Shown: in pieces, positions 30,139-39,861 of the stretch
How the letters are laid out: each line of letters opens with the position of its first letter
How positions within the stretch are numbered: the stretch's first letter is position 1
Assembly (NCBI GenBank): GCA_021799485.1
Contig: JAJZAK010000002.1
Coordinates: 1-64,000, forward strand
Source: a bacterium
GTDB lineage: Bacteria; Elusimicrobiota; Elusimicrobia; UBA1565; UBA9628
DNA length: 64,000 nucleotides
Reading direction: 5' to 3'
Notes under the pieces: generated by a model
The model's database searches: none
The model's input: only the letters and a program-made list of their open reading frames with translations
Told to the model about the DNA's origin: nothing
Translations under genes and position numbers: made by a program

Positions 30139-30149
30139 GCCATGTTATA

Positions 30150-30815
30150 TTACTTTCGTACGTCCATGGCCTTCTTTAAGAGAGCAGCGACCTTTTTATG
30201 CCTCCTTAAAACGGCCAACGCGAGCGCCGTGGTGTCGCCATCGGAGGCCGTGGCGCGCGCGTCGGCTCCCGCCGCCAAGAGCGCCGCGACCGTTCCGGCA
30301 TAGCCGCGGCTGGCGGCGTACATCAGCGGCCGCCAACCGCGCCGATCGATGGCGTTGACGTTCGCTCCGGCGGAGGCGAGAATTGCCACGGCGGCGACGC
30401 AGTCCGTCGACGCGGCGAGGACGAGCGGCGTATCCCCGTCGTGATTTTTCGCATCGACGCGCGCCTTGGAGGCGACGAGGACCTTCACGACTTCGGCCCG
30501 CCCCTCCCGGGCCGCGTCGAGAAGCGCTGTTTCCCCGAAACTATCCTCCTGATTGACGTTCGCCCCCGCGGCGACGAGAGCTTCCACCAGCCGGACATAG
30601 CCCTTCGCCGCGGCGGACATAAGGGCCGTCCTGCCGGTCTCGGGGTCGACAGCATTAAGATCCACGCCCTTCTTGATGGCGGCGCGAAGAGCATCGAGGT
30701 CTCCGTTTCGGGCGGCGGCGATGGCGGGGCTCAGGTGCGATTGCGCGGCGGCGGGGATGGCCGCGGCAGCCGCCCAGAACGCCGCCGCGAAGGCCGCGCG
30801 CCGGCTCTTATTCAT
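30150..30815 (-). CDS. Exported ankyrin-repeat protein
   Basis: The 221-residue protein has an Ala-rich signal peptide (AAFAAAFWAAAAAIPAAAQS) and five to six ankyrin repeats, for example TGRTALMSAAAKGYVRLVEA, FGETALLDAAREGRAEVVKV, DGDTPLVLAASTDCVAAVAI and RGWRPLMYAASRGYAGTVAA. It is probably a periplasmic protein-binding scaffold. The start overlaps the macB stop by eight bases, tying it to the efflux operon. The partner is unknown. Confidence 0.88.
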   Translation of the reverse strand: MNKSRRAAFAAAFWAAAAAIPAAAQSHLSPAIAAARNGDLDALRAAIKKGVDLNAVDPETGRTALMSAAAKGYVRLVEALVAAGANVNQEDSFGETALLDAAREGRAEVVKVLVASKARVDAKNHDGDTPLVLAASTDCVAAVAILASAGANVNAIDRRGWRPLMYAASRGYAGTVAALLAAGADARATASDGDTTALALAVLRRHKKVAALLKKAMDVRK

Positions 30816-32751
30816 ACCGCAGGGCCTCGATGGGCGAAAGGAGAGAGGCCTTGCGCGCGGGCCAGAAGCCGAAGACGATTCCCACCCCGACCGAAAAGCC
30901 GAAGGCGAGCATCACCGACTCCGGCGACACGATCGCGGCCCATCCCGCGAAATGGGACATTCCGAAGGCGACCGACCAACCCAGCAGTATCCCCGCCACG
31001 CCCCCGAGAAAAGACAGAACCGTCGATTCGATTAGGAACTGAAGGAGCACGGCTTGGCGGGAAGCGCCGATCGCCTTCCTCAGGCCGATCTCGCGCGTGC
31101 GCTCCGAGACCGAGACCAGCATGATGTTCATGATGCCGATCCCTCCGACAAGAAGCGAGATCGCCGCGACGATGCCCAGGAGCAGGGTCATGGTCCTCGT
31201 CGTCCCCGTCAAAAGCTCCTTGATGCTGGAGAGGTCGCGGACGATAATGCTGTCGCTCTGCTGAGAAAGAATGTGGTGTCGTCTTCGCCAGAGCTTGTGG
31301 ATGGCCGCCGTGACCTTCGCCACCGAACTTTCGTTGTCGCATTGAACGTACATCATGGAGGGATAGGTCTGGCCCAAGACCCTCCTCAAGGCCGTCATCA
31401 GCGGGACGACAACGACGTCGTCCTGGTCGCGGAATCCCGACGCGCCCTTCGCCGGCATGACGCCGATCACCTCGAAGCCGATGCGATTCAAGGTGATGGT
31501 TTTTCCCATGGGGTCCTTCCTTCCAAAAAGCTCGGCGACGACGGTCTGTCCTAGGAGAGCGACGCGGGCCATTCGAAGGTTCTCCGCCTCGGTAAAGAAC
31601 CGCCCGTAGTAGGGCTGGGCGTCGTGCATGGCCGGATAGGCGGTGGTCACGCCGTCGACCGAGGTATCGGCGTTCTTGTTTCCATAGACGACGCGCGCCT
31701 GGCCGTTGGAATTCGGATCGACCGCCGTGACATGGGGAAGCTTGGAGATCGCCCGCACATCCCCCCAAGTGATGGGCTGGTAGCCATGAGGACCCTTGGA
31801 GCCGGCGGTGGGATAAATAATGATGAGGTTGGAGCCCAAGCTCCGGATGCGCGCCTCCATGGCCTTCTGGGCGCCGCGCCCGATCGCCAGCATCGCGATG
31901 ACGGCCCCGACGCCGATTAAGATGCCCAGGATGGACAGGAAACTCCTTGTCTTGTTCGCGGCGGTGGCGCGCAAAGCGCTCCTGGCGTATTCCGCGAGCG
32001 CCGCGAGGCTGACGGGCGGACGCGCGAACGGAGCCGGGGGTTCTTCCTTCGCGGTGTAGGCAGGCGGCCGACGGGAGGCGCCCTTGACATCCTTTTCGAG
32101 CAGACCGTCCTTGATATGCAAAACCCTTTCGGCGTGCGCCGCGATCTCGGGATCGTGGGTCACGATGATGACGGTCAGCCCCCGGGAGTGGAGCTTTTCA
32201 AGCTGGGCCATGATCTCGTTGGCCTGCTCGGTCGCGAGGTTGCCCGTGGGTTCATCCGCGAAAATGATGCGGGGCGAATTGGCGAGAGATCGGGCGATCG
32301 CGACCCTTTGCTGCTGGCCGCCGGAAAGCTGGCTTGGGGCGTGCTCCAGACGGTCGGAAAGGCCCACCAGGCCCAAAAGCTCCTTCGATCGTTCGAGGCG
32401 GTTGAGGCTGCCCGCATACACCATGGGAAGCGCCACGTTCTCGAGCGCGCTCGTGCGCGCAAGAAGGTTGAACATTTGAAAAACAAAACCGATCGTTCGG
32501 GAGCGCAGAAAAGCCGTCTCCTCGTCGTCCAATGTCGAGGTGTCCCTGCCGGCGAGGAGGTAGCGCCCGGAACTGGGCTTATCAAGAAGGCCCAGAATCT
32601 GAAGCAGCGTGGACTTGCCGGAACCCGAACGGCCAACGATGGCGACGAACTCTCCTTCCTCGATCGACAGGGATATCCCCTTAAGGACGGGAACAGACGA
32701 CCCGTCTACGCGGTAAGTCTTCGTCAGCTCGGAGACTTCGATGAGAGGCAT
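30808..32751 (-). CDS. macB: MacB-type ABC transporter (ATPase fused to permease)
   Basis: The 647-residue protein has an N-terminal ATPase with Walker A GRSGSGKST, Q-loop FVFQ, signature QLSGGQQQRVAIARSLA and Walker B IIFADEPTGNL. A MacB permease follows: one helix, a large periplasmic domain, then three C-terminal helices (VGGIGIMNIMLVSVSERTRE is the FtsX-type hallmark). With the adjacent MacA-like adaptor and TolC-like channel it forms a tripartite mechanotransmission exporter. The substrate (antibiotic, lipoprotein or peptide) is unknown. A 35-base gap separates it from macA. Confidence 0.93.
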   Translation of the reverse strand: MPLIEVSELTKTYRVDGSSVPVLKGISLSIEEGEFVAIVGRSGSGKSTLLQILGLLDKPSSGRYLLAGRDTSTLDDEETAFLRSRTIGFVFQMFNLLARTSALENVALPMVYAGSLNRLERSKELLGLVGLSDRLEHAPSQLSGGQQQRVAIARSLANSPRIIFADEPTGNLATEQANEIMAQLEKLHSRGLTVIIVTHDPEIAAHAERVLHIKDGLLEKDVKGASRRPPAYTAKEEPPAPFARPPVSLAALAEYARSALRATAANKTRSFLSILGILIGVGAVIAMLAIGRGAQKAMEARIRSLGSNLIIIYPTAGSKGPHGYQPITWGDVRAISKLPHVTAVDPNSNGQARVVYGNKNADTSVDGVTTAYPAMHDAQPYYGRFFTEAENLRMARVALLGQTVVAELFGRKDPMGKTITLNRIGFEVIGVMPAKGASGFRDQDDVVVVPLMTALRRVLGQTYPSMMYVQCDNESSVAKVTAAIHKLWRRRHHILSQQSDSIIVRDLSSIKELLTGTTRTMTLLLGIVAAISLLVGGIGIMNIMLVSVSERTREIGLRKAIGASRQAVLLQFLIESTVLSFLGGVAGILLGWSVAFGMSHFAGWAAIVSPESVMLAFGFSVGVGIVFGFWPARKASLLSPIEALRYE

Positions 32752-32786
32752 GGCCGGTTAGGCGCTCCTTGGCCGTCCGCTGCCGG

Positions 32787-33743
32787 TCACTTTTTTTTGC
32801 GCCCGAAGGAGAGCGGGCTCGTCGCGGTCTCCTTCTGGGGAACGTACTTCTTGGAGACGATGACGGTCTCCCCCTTCGCGAGCCCCGAAAGAACCTGATC
32901 CTGGGCATCTCCTTCGATTCCGATCTCGACGGGACGGCGCTCCGGGGCTCCCTCGGGACCGGGCACCAAGACGTAGCGCTCCTGGTCCTCGCCCGTCTTG
33001 ACGGCGACCGAGGGGATCAAAAGAGCTTGATCGGCCGTTTTATAGATGATCGAGATGTTGGCCGTCATTTGGGAACGGAAAAACGGCGGCGTTTTAAAGG
33101 GCGCGATTTTCACGTTGTAGGTGATGACGTTGGCGACGTTCGTCCCCTCGTAGAGAATGTCGAAAACCCTCCCTTCCACGGGGCGGTTCGGATAGGAATC
33201 AAGCGCCACCCGAGCCGGCTGGCCGAGCTTCACGTTCCCGATGTCGGACTCATCCACTTGGGCGATCACAATGAGCTTGTCCGCCATCGCGTAAACAACG
33301 GTGTCTTGATTGATCGTCTGTCCGACGACGACATTTTTAAGGATGATGACCCCGCTGATCGGCGCCACGATCGGGGTCGGATTGTAGGCGTCCTGCCATT
33401 TCTTATATTCCGCCGGACCCAGCGCTCTCGCGGCGTCCAGGATCGCGGCCCTCGACGTGGAGCTCATCTTCGCCACGACCTGCCCCTGACGCACGGCGTC
33501 TCCCTCTTGAACGAGAAGGGCGTCGATGCGCCCCGAGGTCGGCGGCTTGAGCTCGACACGATTCAAGGGCGCGACGTAGCCTGTCGTGACGACGGATCCC
33601 TCGATCGAACCCTCGGCGACCACGGCCGTCTTATACTTCAAGGAACCGTCGCGCCTCGACGCGAGGCGGCGCCAACCCGCGATGCCTCCCGCGATCAAAA
33701 CAGCCGCGATGGCGGCCGCGACGAGCTTCGCGCCTTTTTTCAT
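32787..33743 (-). CDS. macA: MacA-like periplasmic adaptor (membrane fusion protein)
   Basis: The 318-residue protein has an N-terminal anchor (KLVAAAIAAVLIAGGIAG), a split lipoyl/hairpin region (VELKPPTSGRIDALLVQEGD and IVAPISGVIILKNVVVGQ), and beta-barrel and membrane-proximal parts (LIVIAQVDESDIGNVKLGQP). The alpha-hairpin is short. The ATG at 33743 overlaps the tolC stop (ATGA). It links MacB in the inner membrane to the TolC-like channel encoded just upstream. Confidence 0.9.
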   Translation of the reverse strand: MKKGAKLVAAAIAAVLIAGGIAGWRRLASRRDGSLKYKTAVVAEGSIEGSVVTTGYVAPLNRVELKPPTSGRIDALLVQEGDAVRQGQVVAKMSSTSRAAILDAARALGPAEYKKWQDAYNPTPIVAPISGVIILKNVVVGQTINQDTVVYAMADKLIVIAQVDESDIGNVKLGQPARVALDSYPNRPVEGRVFDILYEGTNVANVITYNVKIAPFKTPPFFRSQMTANISIIYKTADQALLIPSVAVKTGEDQERYVLVPGPEGAPERRPVEIGIEGDAQDQVLSGLAKGETVIVSKKYVPQKETATSPLSFGRKKK

Positions 33744-35122
33744 TGTCCCAGCTCCTTTCCAAGGGCTCTCTCCCAATTCGCCTCTTGTTGGAGAGCGGTA
33801 TTCTCGGCTTGAAGGTAGATGATTTCCTGCGAGAGGCGCTGCGCCACGATCGGCTCCCAAATATCAAAAACCATGAGACCCGCCTGATACAGGATGTCAT
33901 CCTCGGCATTTCTTTGACGCCAAGCCTTGAGCAAGTTGAGCTGATTGATCTGCTGGTCCTGAGCCGACGCGAAAGTCGACCAGGTGCTCTCCAGATCCTG
34001 CCTCGCGGCGTATTCGACGGTGCGCAGCTGCTGGACGGCCGCGTCGCGCGCTTTCATGGCGGACTTGATTTGATACCACGCGCTCGTGAGGCCCCCGGAA
34101 AGCAAGGGGAAGCTCACCATCCCGACCACGCTGTAGTTGCTCTGAGCGTCTTGGTGCGAAAATTCAGCGCCCAGTTGGGAGTAGTTGCCGGTGACCTTGG
34201 CCTCGGGAATGAGAAGAGAGCGCGTCTGGCTCAGGGAAGCCTCGGCGCTTTTAACGGCGGCTTTCTGAGTGGCCACGTCCGGCCGGTTCTCCAGGACCTT
34301 GTCGAGCGCGGCATCGTCCGGCAAGGATCGGACTTGGTAGGCCGCCGGGAAAGAGGCGTCTATCTCCAACGGCCGGAAGTCCCCCCAGCCCAAATACTGG
34401 GCGAGGGCCTTCTGATTTTTTCGCAAATTGCGCAACGCCTGATAATACCCCTCCAAGGCGTTGAGAAAGAGCCCTCGCATCACGAGCATATTGCCCTTCG
34501 ATTCCTGTCCCGATCGATAGCGCAGATATATCATCTCGTAGTTTTTGTGCCAAAGGTCTTGGATCATCCAGTTGACATTGATGGAGGATTGCGAATAGAG
34601 AAGGTTCGAGAAGGCGACCTTCAGGTTGTAGCGCAGGGCTTGAGAGGCGCCGCGGCGGCCGGCGATCGAGGAGAGCCATAACGCCCGCGCGGACCAGATG
34701 CTCGCCAAGGCCGAATAGCTGAAAATATTCATGCTGGCGGCCCCCTGGGCCTCGTAGGGGAAATTAGCGACGAAACCCTGGGAGTAGCTGACTCCCGCCA
34801 AACCTTGGAACTTGTTGTAGGTATCCGAAAGCTGGACGTTCGGGAGAAAGCCATTGTAGCTGTTGTAATACGACGCCAACTGCTCTTGCTGAGTCTTCCA
34901 CGCGGCGCGCAGGCTGGGCTCATTTTTGAGCGCGATCTTGACGCAGTCCTCCCAGCTAAGCTTGGCCTGGGGCTTATCCAACTGCGGCATGATATAGACC
35001 ACTCCGGGCACCGTGGAACTCGATGCCGGGATATCGAACGTGAGCGGCTGCAACGCCCCGGCCGCCGAGGCGCTGGCCGGTTCCCCCAAAAACGCCCCCA
35101 TCGCGAGAATGAAAGGAATCAC
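33740..35122 (-). CDS. TolC-family outer-membrane efflux protein (second copy)
   Basis: The 460-residue protein has an N-terminal signal region and the duplicated OEP architecture: LSWEDCVKIALKNEPSLRAA in the first half, LDKVLENRPDVATQKAAVKS in the second, and long Gln/Ala-rich coiled helices. It should form the outer-membrane duct for the MacAB exporter encoded next. It begins 37 bases after the Spy/CpxP-like gene. A second TolC homologue is encoded at 39858-41171. Confidence 0.92.
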   Translation of the reverse strand: MIPFILAMGAFLGEPASASAAGALQPLTFDIPASSSTVPGVVYIMPQLDKPQAKLSWEDCVKIALKNEPSLRAAWKTQQEQLASYYNSYNGFLPNVQLSDTYNKFQGLAGVSYSQGFVANFPYEAQGAASMNIFSYSALASIWSARALWLSSIAGRRGASQALRYNLKVAFSNLLYSQSSINVNWMIQDLWHKNYEMIYLRYRSGQESKGNMLVMRGLFLNALEGYYQALRNLRKNQKALAQYLGWGDFRPLEIDASFPAAYQVRSLPDDAALDKVLENRPDVATQKAAVKSAEASLSQTRSLLIPEAKVTGNYSQLGAEFSHQDAQSNYSVVGMVSFPLLSGGLTSAWYQIKSAMKARDAAVQQLRTVEYAARQDLESTWSTFASAQDQQINQLNLLKAWRQRNAEDDILYQAGLMVFDIWEPIVAQRLSQEIIYLQAENTALQQEANWERALGKELGQ

Positions 35123-35159
35123 GGAGTCACCCTAATACAGCCAAGGGATTCACCGCAAG

Positions 35160-35546
35160 TCACCGCGATGTCGTTTTCCCAGCCAAATCGGGGTGCCGGG
35201 CATCCCAGGCAGCCGTCCGTTCCCTGAAACGACGGCGTTGGTCCGGATTAAGCGCCTTCTCAATGTCGGAGCGCATCGAGAGCTGCACGGCCCTGAACTT
35301 CGATCGGGTTTCCTGATGGAGCGCCGCGATCCTGACTTTGTAGGATTCGAGGACTTGCCTCACCGCGGCCTGCTGGGACGGGTCCAATTGGAAGCGATTT
35401 GTTAATTTAGCGATCATGACCTTGATATCGGGCCCTTCGCGCCAAAACCGCCGGTGAGCGGACAATTCATGGCGTCCGCCCCACCAAACGCCGCCGAGAA
35501 AGCCCGCGATCGCCCCGGCGACCAACCATGACGCGCGCGAGCTCAT
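35160..35546 (-). CDS. Spy/CpxP-like periplasmic stress protein
   Basis: The 128-residue protein has an N-terminal membrane segment (ASWLVAGAIAGFLGGVWWGG) and a helical domain with LNPDQRRRF near the end, a form of the LTxxQ motif of Spy/CpxP/ZraP proteins, preceded by QLDPSQQAAVRQVLESYKVR. Such proteins act as periplasmic chaperones or metal/stress sensors. The start overlaps the anti-sigma gene stop (ATGA). Its position after a sigma/anti-sigma pair suggests a role in sensing or relieving envelope stress. Confidence 0.75.
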   Translation of the reverse strand: MSSRASWLVAGAIAGFLGGVWWGGRHELSAHRRFWREGPDIKVMIAKLTNRFQLDPSQQAAVRQVLESYKVRIAALHQETRSKFRAVQLSMRSDIEKALNPDQRRRFRERTAAWDARHPDLAGKTTSR

Positions 35547-36022
35547 CGCACGGCCAGGGCCGAGCTTTCAAGATCGCCGATGCTTGATGCCGTCGGCTCG
35601 TCCAACCAATCCATCATCATGATCCCTCCCCGCTGCTGCGTGAGAATGTCCGCCGCCAGGCTCCCCCGGTCGGCGGGTCCCCATGAGAGCCACAGGGCGA
35701 TGGCGGCCGCGGCAAGGGACGCCGCCGGAATCAGCCACCAGCGCCATGACAAGACGGTCCGCCATGGCGGGACCCGCGCGCCATCCTCCTCCCCGGCGAT
35801 CCGGCTCATGACGAGGCGCGAGAATCGCTCGGGATCGAATCCTTGATGCGCCGAGGAGGCGCTCAATAAAAGGCACTCGGCGGTCCTTTGTCGGGCCTCA
35901 AGAGCCTCGCGGCAATCCCGGCAAAAGCGCCGATGGGACTCGAACTCGTCTCGAGAGGACGAGTCCATCTCGCCGTCATGAAATTCATCCAGCGCCGCCT
36001 TAAACTCGTCGTGATTCATCAA
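35543..36022 (-). CDS. Zinc-type anti-sigma factor (transmembrane)
   Basis: The 159-residue protein has an N-terminal ZAS domain (HRRFCRDC matches HxxxCxxC), one membrane helix (about 93-113, WWLIPAASLAAAAIALWLSW) and a short periplasmic tail. ZAS proteins hold an ECF sigma factor inactive until a signal arrives. Its ATG follows the sigma gene stop after three bases, the usual pairing. The periplasmic part is small, so sensing may rely on the neighbouring Spy-like protein. Confidence 0.88.
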   Translation of the reverse strand: MMNHDEFKAALDEFHDGEMDSSSRDEFESHRRFCRDCREALEARQRTAECLLLSASSAHQGFDPERFSRLVMSRIAGEEDGARVPPWRTVLSWRWWLIPAASLAAAAIALWLSWGPADRGSLAADILTQQRGGIMMMDWLDEPTASSIGDLESSALAVR

Positions 36023-36025
36023 TCG

Positions 36026-36619
36026 TTAGACGCCGCCGCGCGATGAAAAGTGTCGCATATTCTCGTCGAGGCTTTGGCGGGCGCGTTTGAGCCTTCCCTT
36101 GACGGCGTCCAGGCTGCAATCCAGAATTTCAGCGATTTCGTCGTAGTTGAAGCCCTGCACCTCGCGCAGGACGAGGATCAAGCGGTGTTGAGGGGATAGG
36201 CGGGCGAGGATTTTTTCGGCTAGGTCGGCGGACTCAATCTTCGCGGCGCAATCGCCGGGAGCGCCCTCTCCCTCGCGCAGCCGCCGTTCATCCACCGAAG
36301 CATCCTCCGTGATCGACTCCTGTCTAATCCGCGAATTCCGACGCAGGAAGTCTTGGCAGGCGTTGACGGCGATGCGATGGAGCCACGTCGAGAACGCCGA
36401 TCCTCCTCGAAAGCTCCGCAGGCTCTTCCAAGCCTTGACGAAAGCTTCCTGAGCCGCGTCCTCCGCGGATTCACGCCCGCGCAGCATCGAAAGGCAAAGC
36501 GCGAAGAGCCTCGGGGAATGCCGGCGCACCAGTTCCGCGTAGGCATCACGGTCTCCTTCCCGGGCGCGCAGGACGAGATCCAATTCCCCGGGGATGCCCG
36601 GCGTCCCCTGGTGGCTCAC
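36026..36619 (-). CDS. ECF-family RNA polymerase sigma factor
   Basis: The 197-residue protein has sigma region 2 (DAYAELVRRHSPRLFALCLS, AEDAAQEAFVKAWKSLRSFR, FSTWLHRIAVNACQDFLRR) and region 4 (LSPQHRLILVLREVQGFNYD, EIAEILDCSLDAVKGRLKRA). The GTG at 36619 overlaps the TGA of the RND permease gene as GTGA. It was preferred over an upstream ATG at 36730, which would read 111 bases into that gene. This places the sigma factor in direct translational coupling with an efflux pump, followed by its anti-sigma factor. Confidence 0.92.
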   Translation of the reverse strand: MSHQGTPGIPGELDLVLRAREGDRDAYAELVRRHSPRLFALCLSMLRGRESAEDAAQEAFVKAWKSLRSFRGGSAFSTWLHRIAVNACQDFLRRNSRIRQESITEDASVDERRLREGEGAPGDCAAKIESADLAEKILARLSPQHRLILVLREVQGFNYDEIAEILDCSLDAVKGRLKRARQSLDENMRHFSSRGGV

Positions 36620-39600
36620 GGGGCTTCGCGCGCGGGCCCCGGCGGCGCCTCCCCCAAGACCTCGAGAGCCTCGCGCAGCTCCCGGTCGTGACGGTGGCTC
36701 TCCAGGGGCGTGAGCAGGCTGTAGGCGCAAGGGACGACGAAAAGAGTGAGCAGCGTCGATATGAAGACTCCCCCGATCACGGCAATCGCCATCGGACGGA
36801 TGATCTCCGCCCCCGGTCCAAGCGCCAAGGCCTCGGGGATCGCCCCGGCGATCGTCGCGACGGACGTCATCAGGATGGGCCGAAGCCGAACCGGGCAGGC
36901 ATCAAGGAGCGCCGCGCGAGTCTCCATGCCGGCCAGGCGCCGCACGTTCGTAAAATCGACGAGTAGGATCGAATTTTTCTTGACGATGCCCATGACGAGA
37001 AGAATGCCGATCAAGCTGTAGATATTGATGGAAGTATCCGTCAGCCTCATGGCCGCCAGAGCTCCCGTCACGCCGAAGGGCAAGGCCAGCAGAATCGTGA
37101 AGGGATGAATGAAGCTGTTGAACTGGCTCGCCAATACCATGTAAGCGACGAAGATTCCCCAGGCGAGGGCGAAGAAGAGGCTCCGGAAAGATTGTTGGAA
37201 AGCCTCGGAGCTCCCTGAAATGGTGAGGTGGTATCCCTGCCCCTTGGGAAGAACCTCCGAGGCCTGGCGCTGGATGTAGTCGATCACGTCCGACTGGGAC
37301 TTATCCTTGCGAAAGTTCCCGAAGATGCCGATGCCGCGCTCGCGGTTATAGCGGGTGATGGTGAGAAGGGTCCTTCCCGGCGCCATCTTGATGACGTCCT
37401 TCAAGCGCACCATCTCTCCTTGGACGTTCCGGATCCATATGCGGTCGATGTCCGCGGGATCCTCGTTTTCGTCAGCGGTGAGCTTGACCTGGATGTCGTC
37501 GCGGTGACCCGTCGCGTCCGTGTATTTATTAGGAAGCATTTTCATGCCGCCCACCATCGCGGCGACCGCGTTGGCGACGGTCGTCACCTCCGCGCCGCGG
37601 GCGAGGGCCTTGGCGCGATCGGGATAAATCTCCGTCTCGGGCATGTTGGGGTTGTAGTCCGTGTCCAAGTCCTGCATCAGCCCGGAGGCTTTAAGCCTGT
37701 TGAATATCTCCATCGCGTAACCCACGAGCTTGTCCCAGTTGGGTCCTTGCACCTCGAACTCAATGGGGTAGCCGCGCTGCGCCGTGAAACCGGCCTGGGA
37801 CAAGTCGAGGATCGCCACGCGTTGGACTCCGGGAATCTTGGAGAAGGCGCCGCGCAGGTAGCCCATGAATTGTTGCTGACTCGGGCGCTTTCGAAAGGGG
37901 GACGCCACCGGCCGGTCCGAAAAATCCTTGAGCGTGACGAAAAGGATGCCCTGATTGACGAGGCCGCCGCCGAAGCCGCCCACCGCCTGGTAATAGTTTT
38001 GAACTTCGGGCCGGGACTTCAAAATCCTTCCGGCCTCCTGAAAGACGCCGTCCGTGTAGGCCAGCGACGATCCCATCTTCGTATACATCGTCACCATGAA
38101 CTGGCTCTGGTCCTGCGGCGGAATGAATTCCTTGCGCAGCGACTTCGCCGTCATCAGCGACAATGCAAAGAGCGCGACCGCCGTTCCAAGAACAGTCCGG
38201 CGCCGATCGAGGCACCAAGCCAAGAGCCGTCGGTAGAGGCCGGAAAGCCGCTCCATCCCCGCGTTAACCTTGCGGGTGGCCCAGTTCTCCCCCCGCAGCG
38301 ACAAAAATTGAGAGGTGCGCATGGGAGCGAGCGTGAGGGCTTCGAGGAGCGAGAGCAATATCGTGGCCGACATCGTAACGCCGAACTGATAGAAGAATTT
38401 CCCTACGATCCCGCGCATGAAGACGACCGGGACGAAGATAGCGAGAATGGCGAGCGACGACGCGATCGCCGCGGTCGTGATCTCCCGCGCGCCCACGAGA
38501 GACGCCTGCACGCGGCTCATGCCCGACTCGTGATAGCGCACGATGTTCTCCAGCACCATGATGGCGTCGTCCACGACGATGCCGATCGACAGAGAAAGCG
38601 CCATGAGCGTGAAGCTGTTCAAGGTGAATCCCCAAAGCGCGATGAACATGAAGGCTCCGACCAGGGATACGGGGATCGCGAGGATGACGTTCATCGCCGC
38701 GCTCCAAGTGCCCAGAAAGAGGTAGCAAACCACCGAGGTCAGCAGTACCGCCATGACGAGCGTGAAGATGAGCTCGTGGATGGAATCCTTGATGAACTTC
38801 GTCGTGTCGATCACGATCCCCATGTTCATGTTCTTGGGAAGAACCTGCTGGAGAAACTTGACCTTGGCCTTGACGGCGTCCGCGACCGCGACGGCGTTCG
38901 TGCCGTGCTGCTTGATGACCCCGACGCCCATCGTCGGAAAGACCCCGTTGAATCGCGAAAGCCTCCGCACTTCGTCGGTTCCCTCCTCGCAGCGCGCGAC
39001 GTCCCCCAGGCGGATGCGGCGCCACACCGGCCCCAGGACCGAGCGGGCCGGAATGATCAACTCCTCGCACTCGGGGGCGTTGTGGAACTGCGAATGCACC
39101 CGGACATAAGTCTCGGTTGGGCCCTTGTCCTGCCATCCCGTCGGGGTCAACTGATGCTCGGTGTTAATGGCGTTGATGACGTCGTCGAAGGCGATCTCGC
39201 GCTTGACCATCGCGTCGTTATGGAACCATACCCGCATCTGGGGATCGACATAGCCCCCCAAATAGACGTTTCCCACCCCGTTGATGGTCGTGATGGCGTC
39301 CTTCAAGTGGTCCCGGACAAAAAGCGAGATGTCGCGCAGGGTGGTCGACGCGCCGTAGACCGCCGTCCACATAATCGGCTGGTCGTTCGGATTCGTCTTC
39401 GTGATCGTCGGGGGATCGATCGTCTGAGGGAGGTTTTTCTGCGCCGAGGAGATGTAGGACTGAACCTGCTCGAGCGCCGCGTCGATGTCGGAGTCGAGGT
39501 TGAGCTGGATGATGATCTGCGTCATCCCTTCCTGGGAGACGGACTGCACGAGCTTGATGCCGTTGACGCTCATGACGGCGTCCTCGATGATGTCCGCCAC

Positions 39601-39861
39601 GGCCGCCTCCATGACGTCGGGAGGCGCCCCGGCCCAGGTGACGGTGACGGTGATGACGGGGAAATCGACGTCCGGAAGCTGGCTGACGCCCAGCCGCGCA
39701 AAGGACAAGGCCCCGAAGCCGATGATCCCGATCATGAGCATCCAAGCGAAAACCGGATTTTTAATGGAGATATCGGAGAGAGAAAAAGCGCGCGCCGCGG
39801 CGAAGAACTTGGCGGCCTTGCCCGGCCCGTTGCCCGCCGCGGGCTTTTCGTTGCCGCTCAT
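36616..39861 (-). CDS. RND (HAE1/AcrB-type) efflux permease
   Basis: The 1081-residue protein has the 12-helix RND plan with two large periplasmic loops: NPVFAWMLMIGIIGFGALSF, LPDVDFPVITVTVTWAGAPP, and the proton-relay Asp pair in SIGIVVDDAIMVLENIV; the relay Lys is in GIVKKNSILLVDF. It exports drugs, detergents or lipid-like molecules using the proton gradient. Its ATG overlaps the upstream tolC stop. No membrane fusion protein gene lies between tolC and this gene, unlike standard operons, so the adaptor must come from elsewhere, possibly the MacA-like protein. Confidence 0.95.
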   Translation of the reverse strand: MSGNEKPAAGNGPGKAAKFFAAARAFSLSDISIKNPVFAWMLMIGIIGFGALSFARLGVSQLPDVDFPVITVTVTWAGAPPDVMEAAVADIIEDAVMSVNGIKLVQSVSQEGMTQIIIQLNLDSDIDAALEQVQSYISSAQKNLPQTIDPPTITKTNPNDQPIMWTAVYGASTTLRDISLFVRDHLKDAITTINGVGNVYLGGYVDPQMRVWFHNDAMVKREIAFDDVINAINTEHQLTPTGWQDKGPTETYVRVHSQFHNAPECEELIIPARSVLGPVWRRIRLGDVARCEEGTDEVRRLSRFNGVFPTMGVGVIKQHGTNAVAVADAVKAKVKFLQQVLPKNMNMGIVIDTTKFIKDSIHELIFTLVMAVLLTSVVCYLFLGTWSAAMNVILAIPVSLVGAFMFIALWGFTLNSFTLMALSLSIGIVVDDAIMVLENIVRYHESGMSRVQASLVGAREITTAAIASSLAILAIFVPVVFMRGIVGKFFYQFGVTMSATILLSLLEALTLAPMRTSQFLSLRGENWATRKVNAGMERLSGLYRRLLAWCLDRRRTVLGTAVALFALSLMTAKSLRKEFIPPQDQSQFMVTMYTKMGSSLAYTDGVFQEAGRILKSRPEVQNYYQAVGGFGGGLVNQGILFVTLKDFSDRPVASPFRKRPSQQQFMGYLRGAFSKIPGVQRVAILDLSQAGFTAQRGYPIEFEVQGPNWDKLVGYAMEIFNRLKASGLMQDLDTDYNPNMPETEIYPDRAKALARGAEVTTVANAVAAMVGGMKMLPNKYTDATGHRDDIQVKLTADENEDPADIDRIWIRNVQGEMVRLKDVIKMAPGRTLLTITRYNRERGIGIFGNFRKDKSQSDVIDYIQRQASEVLPKGQGYHLTISGSSEAFQQSFRSLFFALAWGIFVAYMVLASQFNSFIHPFTILLALPFGVTGALAAMRLTDTSINIYSLIGILLVMGIVKKNSILLVDFTNVRRLAGMETRAALLDACPVRLRPILMTSVATIAGAIPEALALGPGAEIIRPMAIAVIGGVFISTLLTLFVVPCAYSLLTPLESHRHDRELREALEVLGEAPPGPAREAP

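Noticed and set aside
28738-30303. A 521-codon plus-strand open frame opposite the PAP2-LDT gene
   Set aside because: Antisense shadow; the minus strand carries complete PAP2 and LDT motifs.
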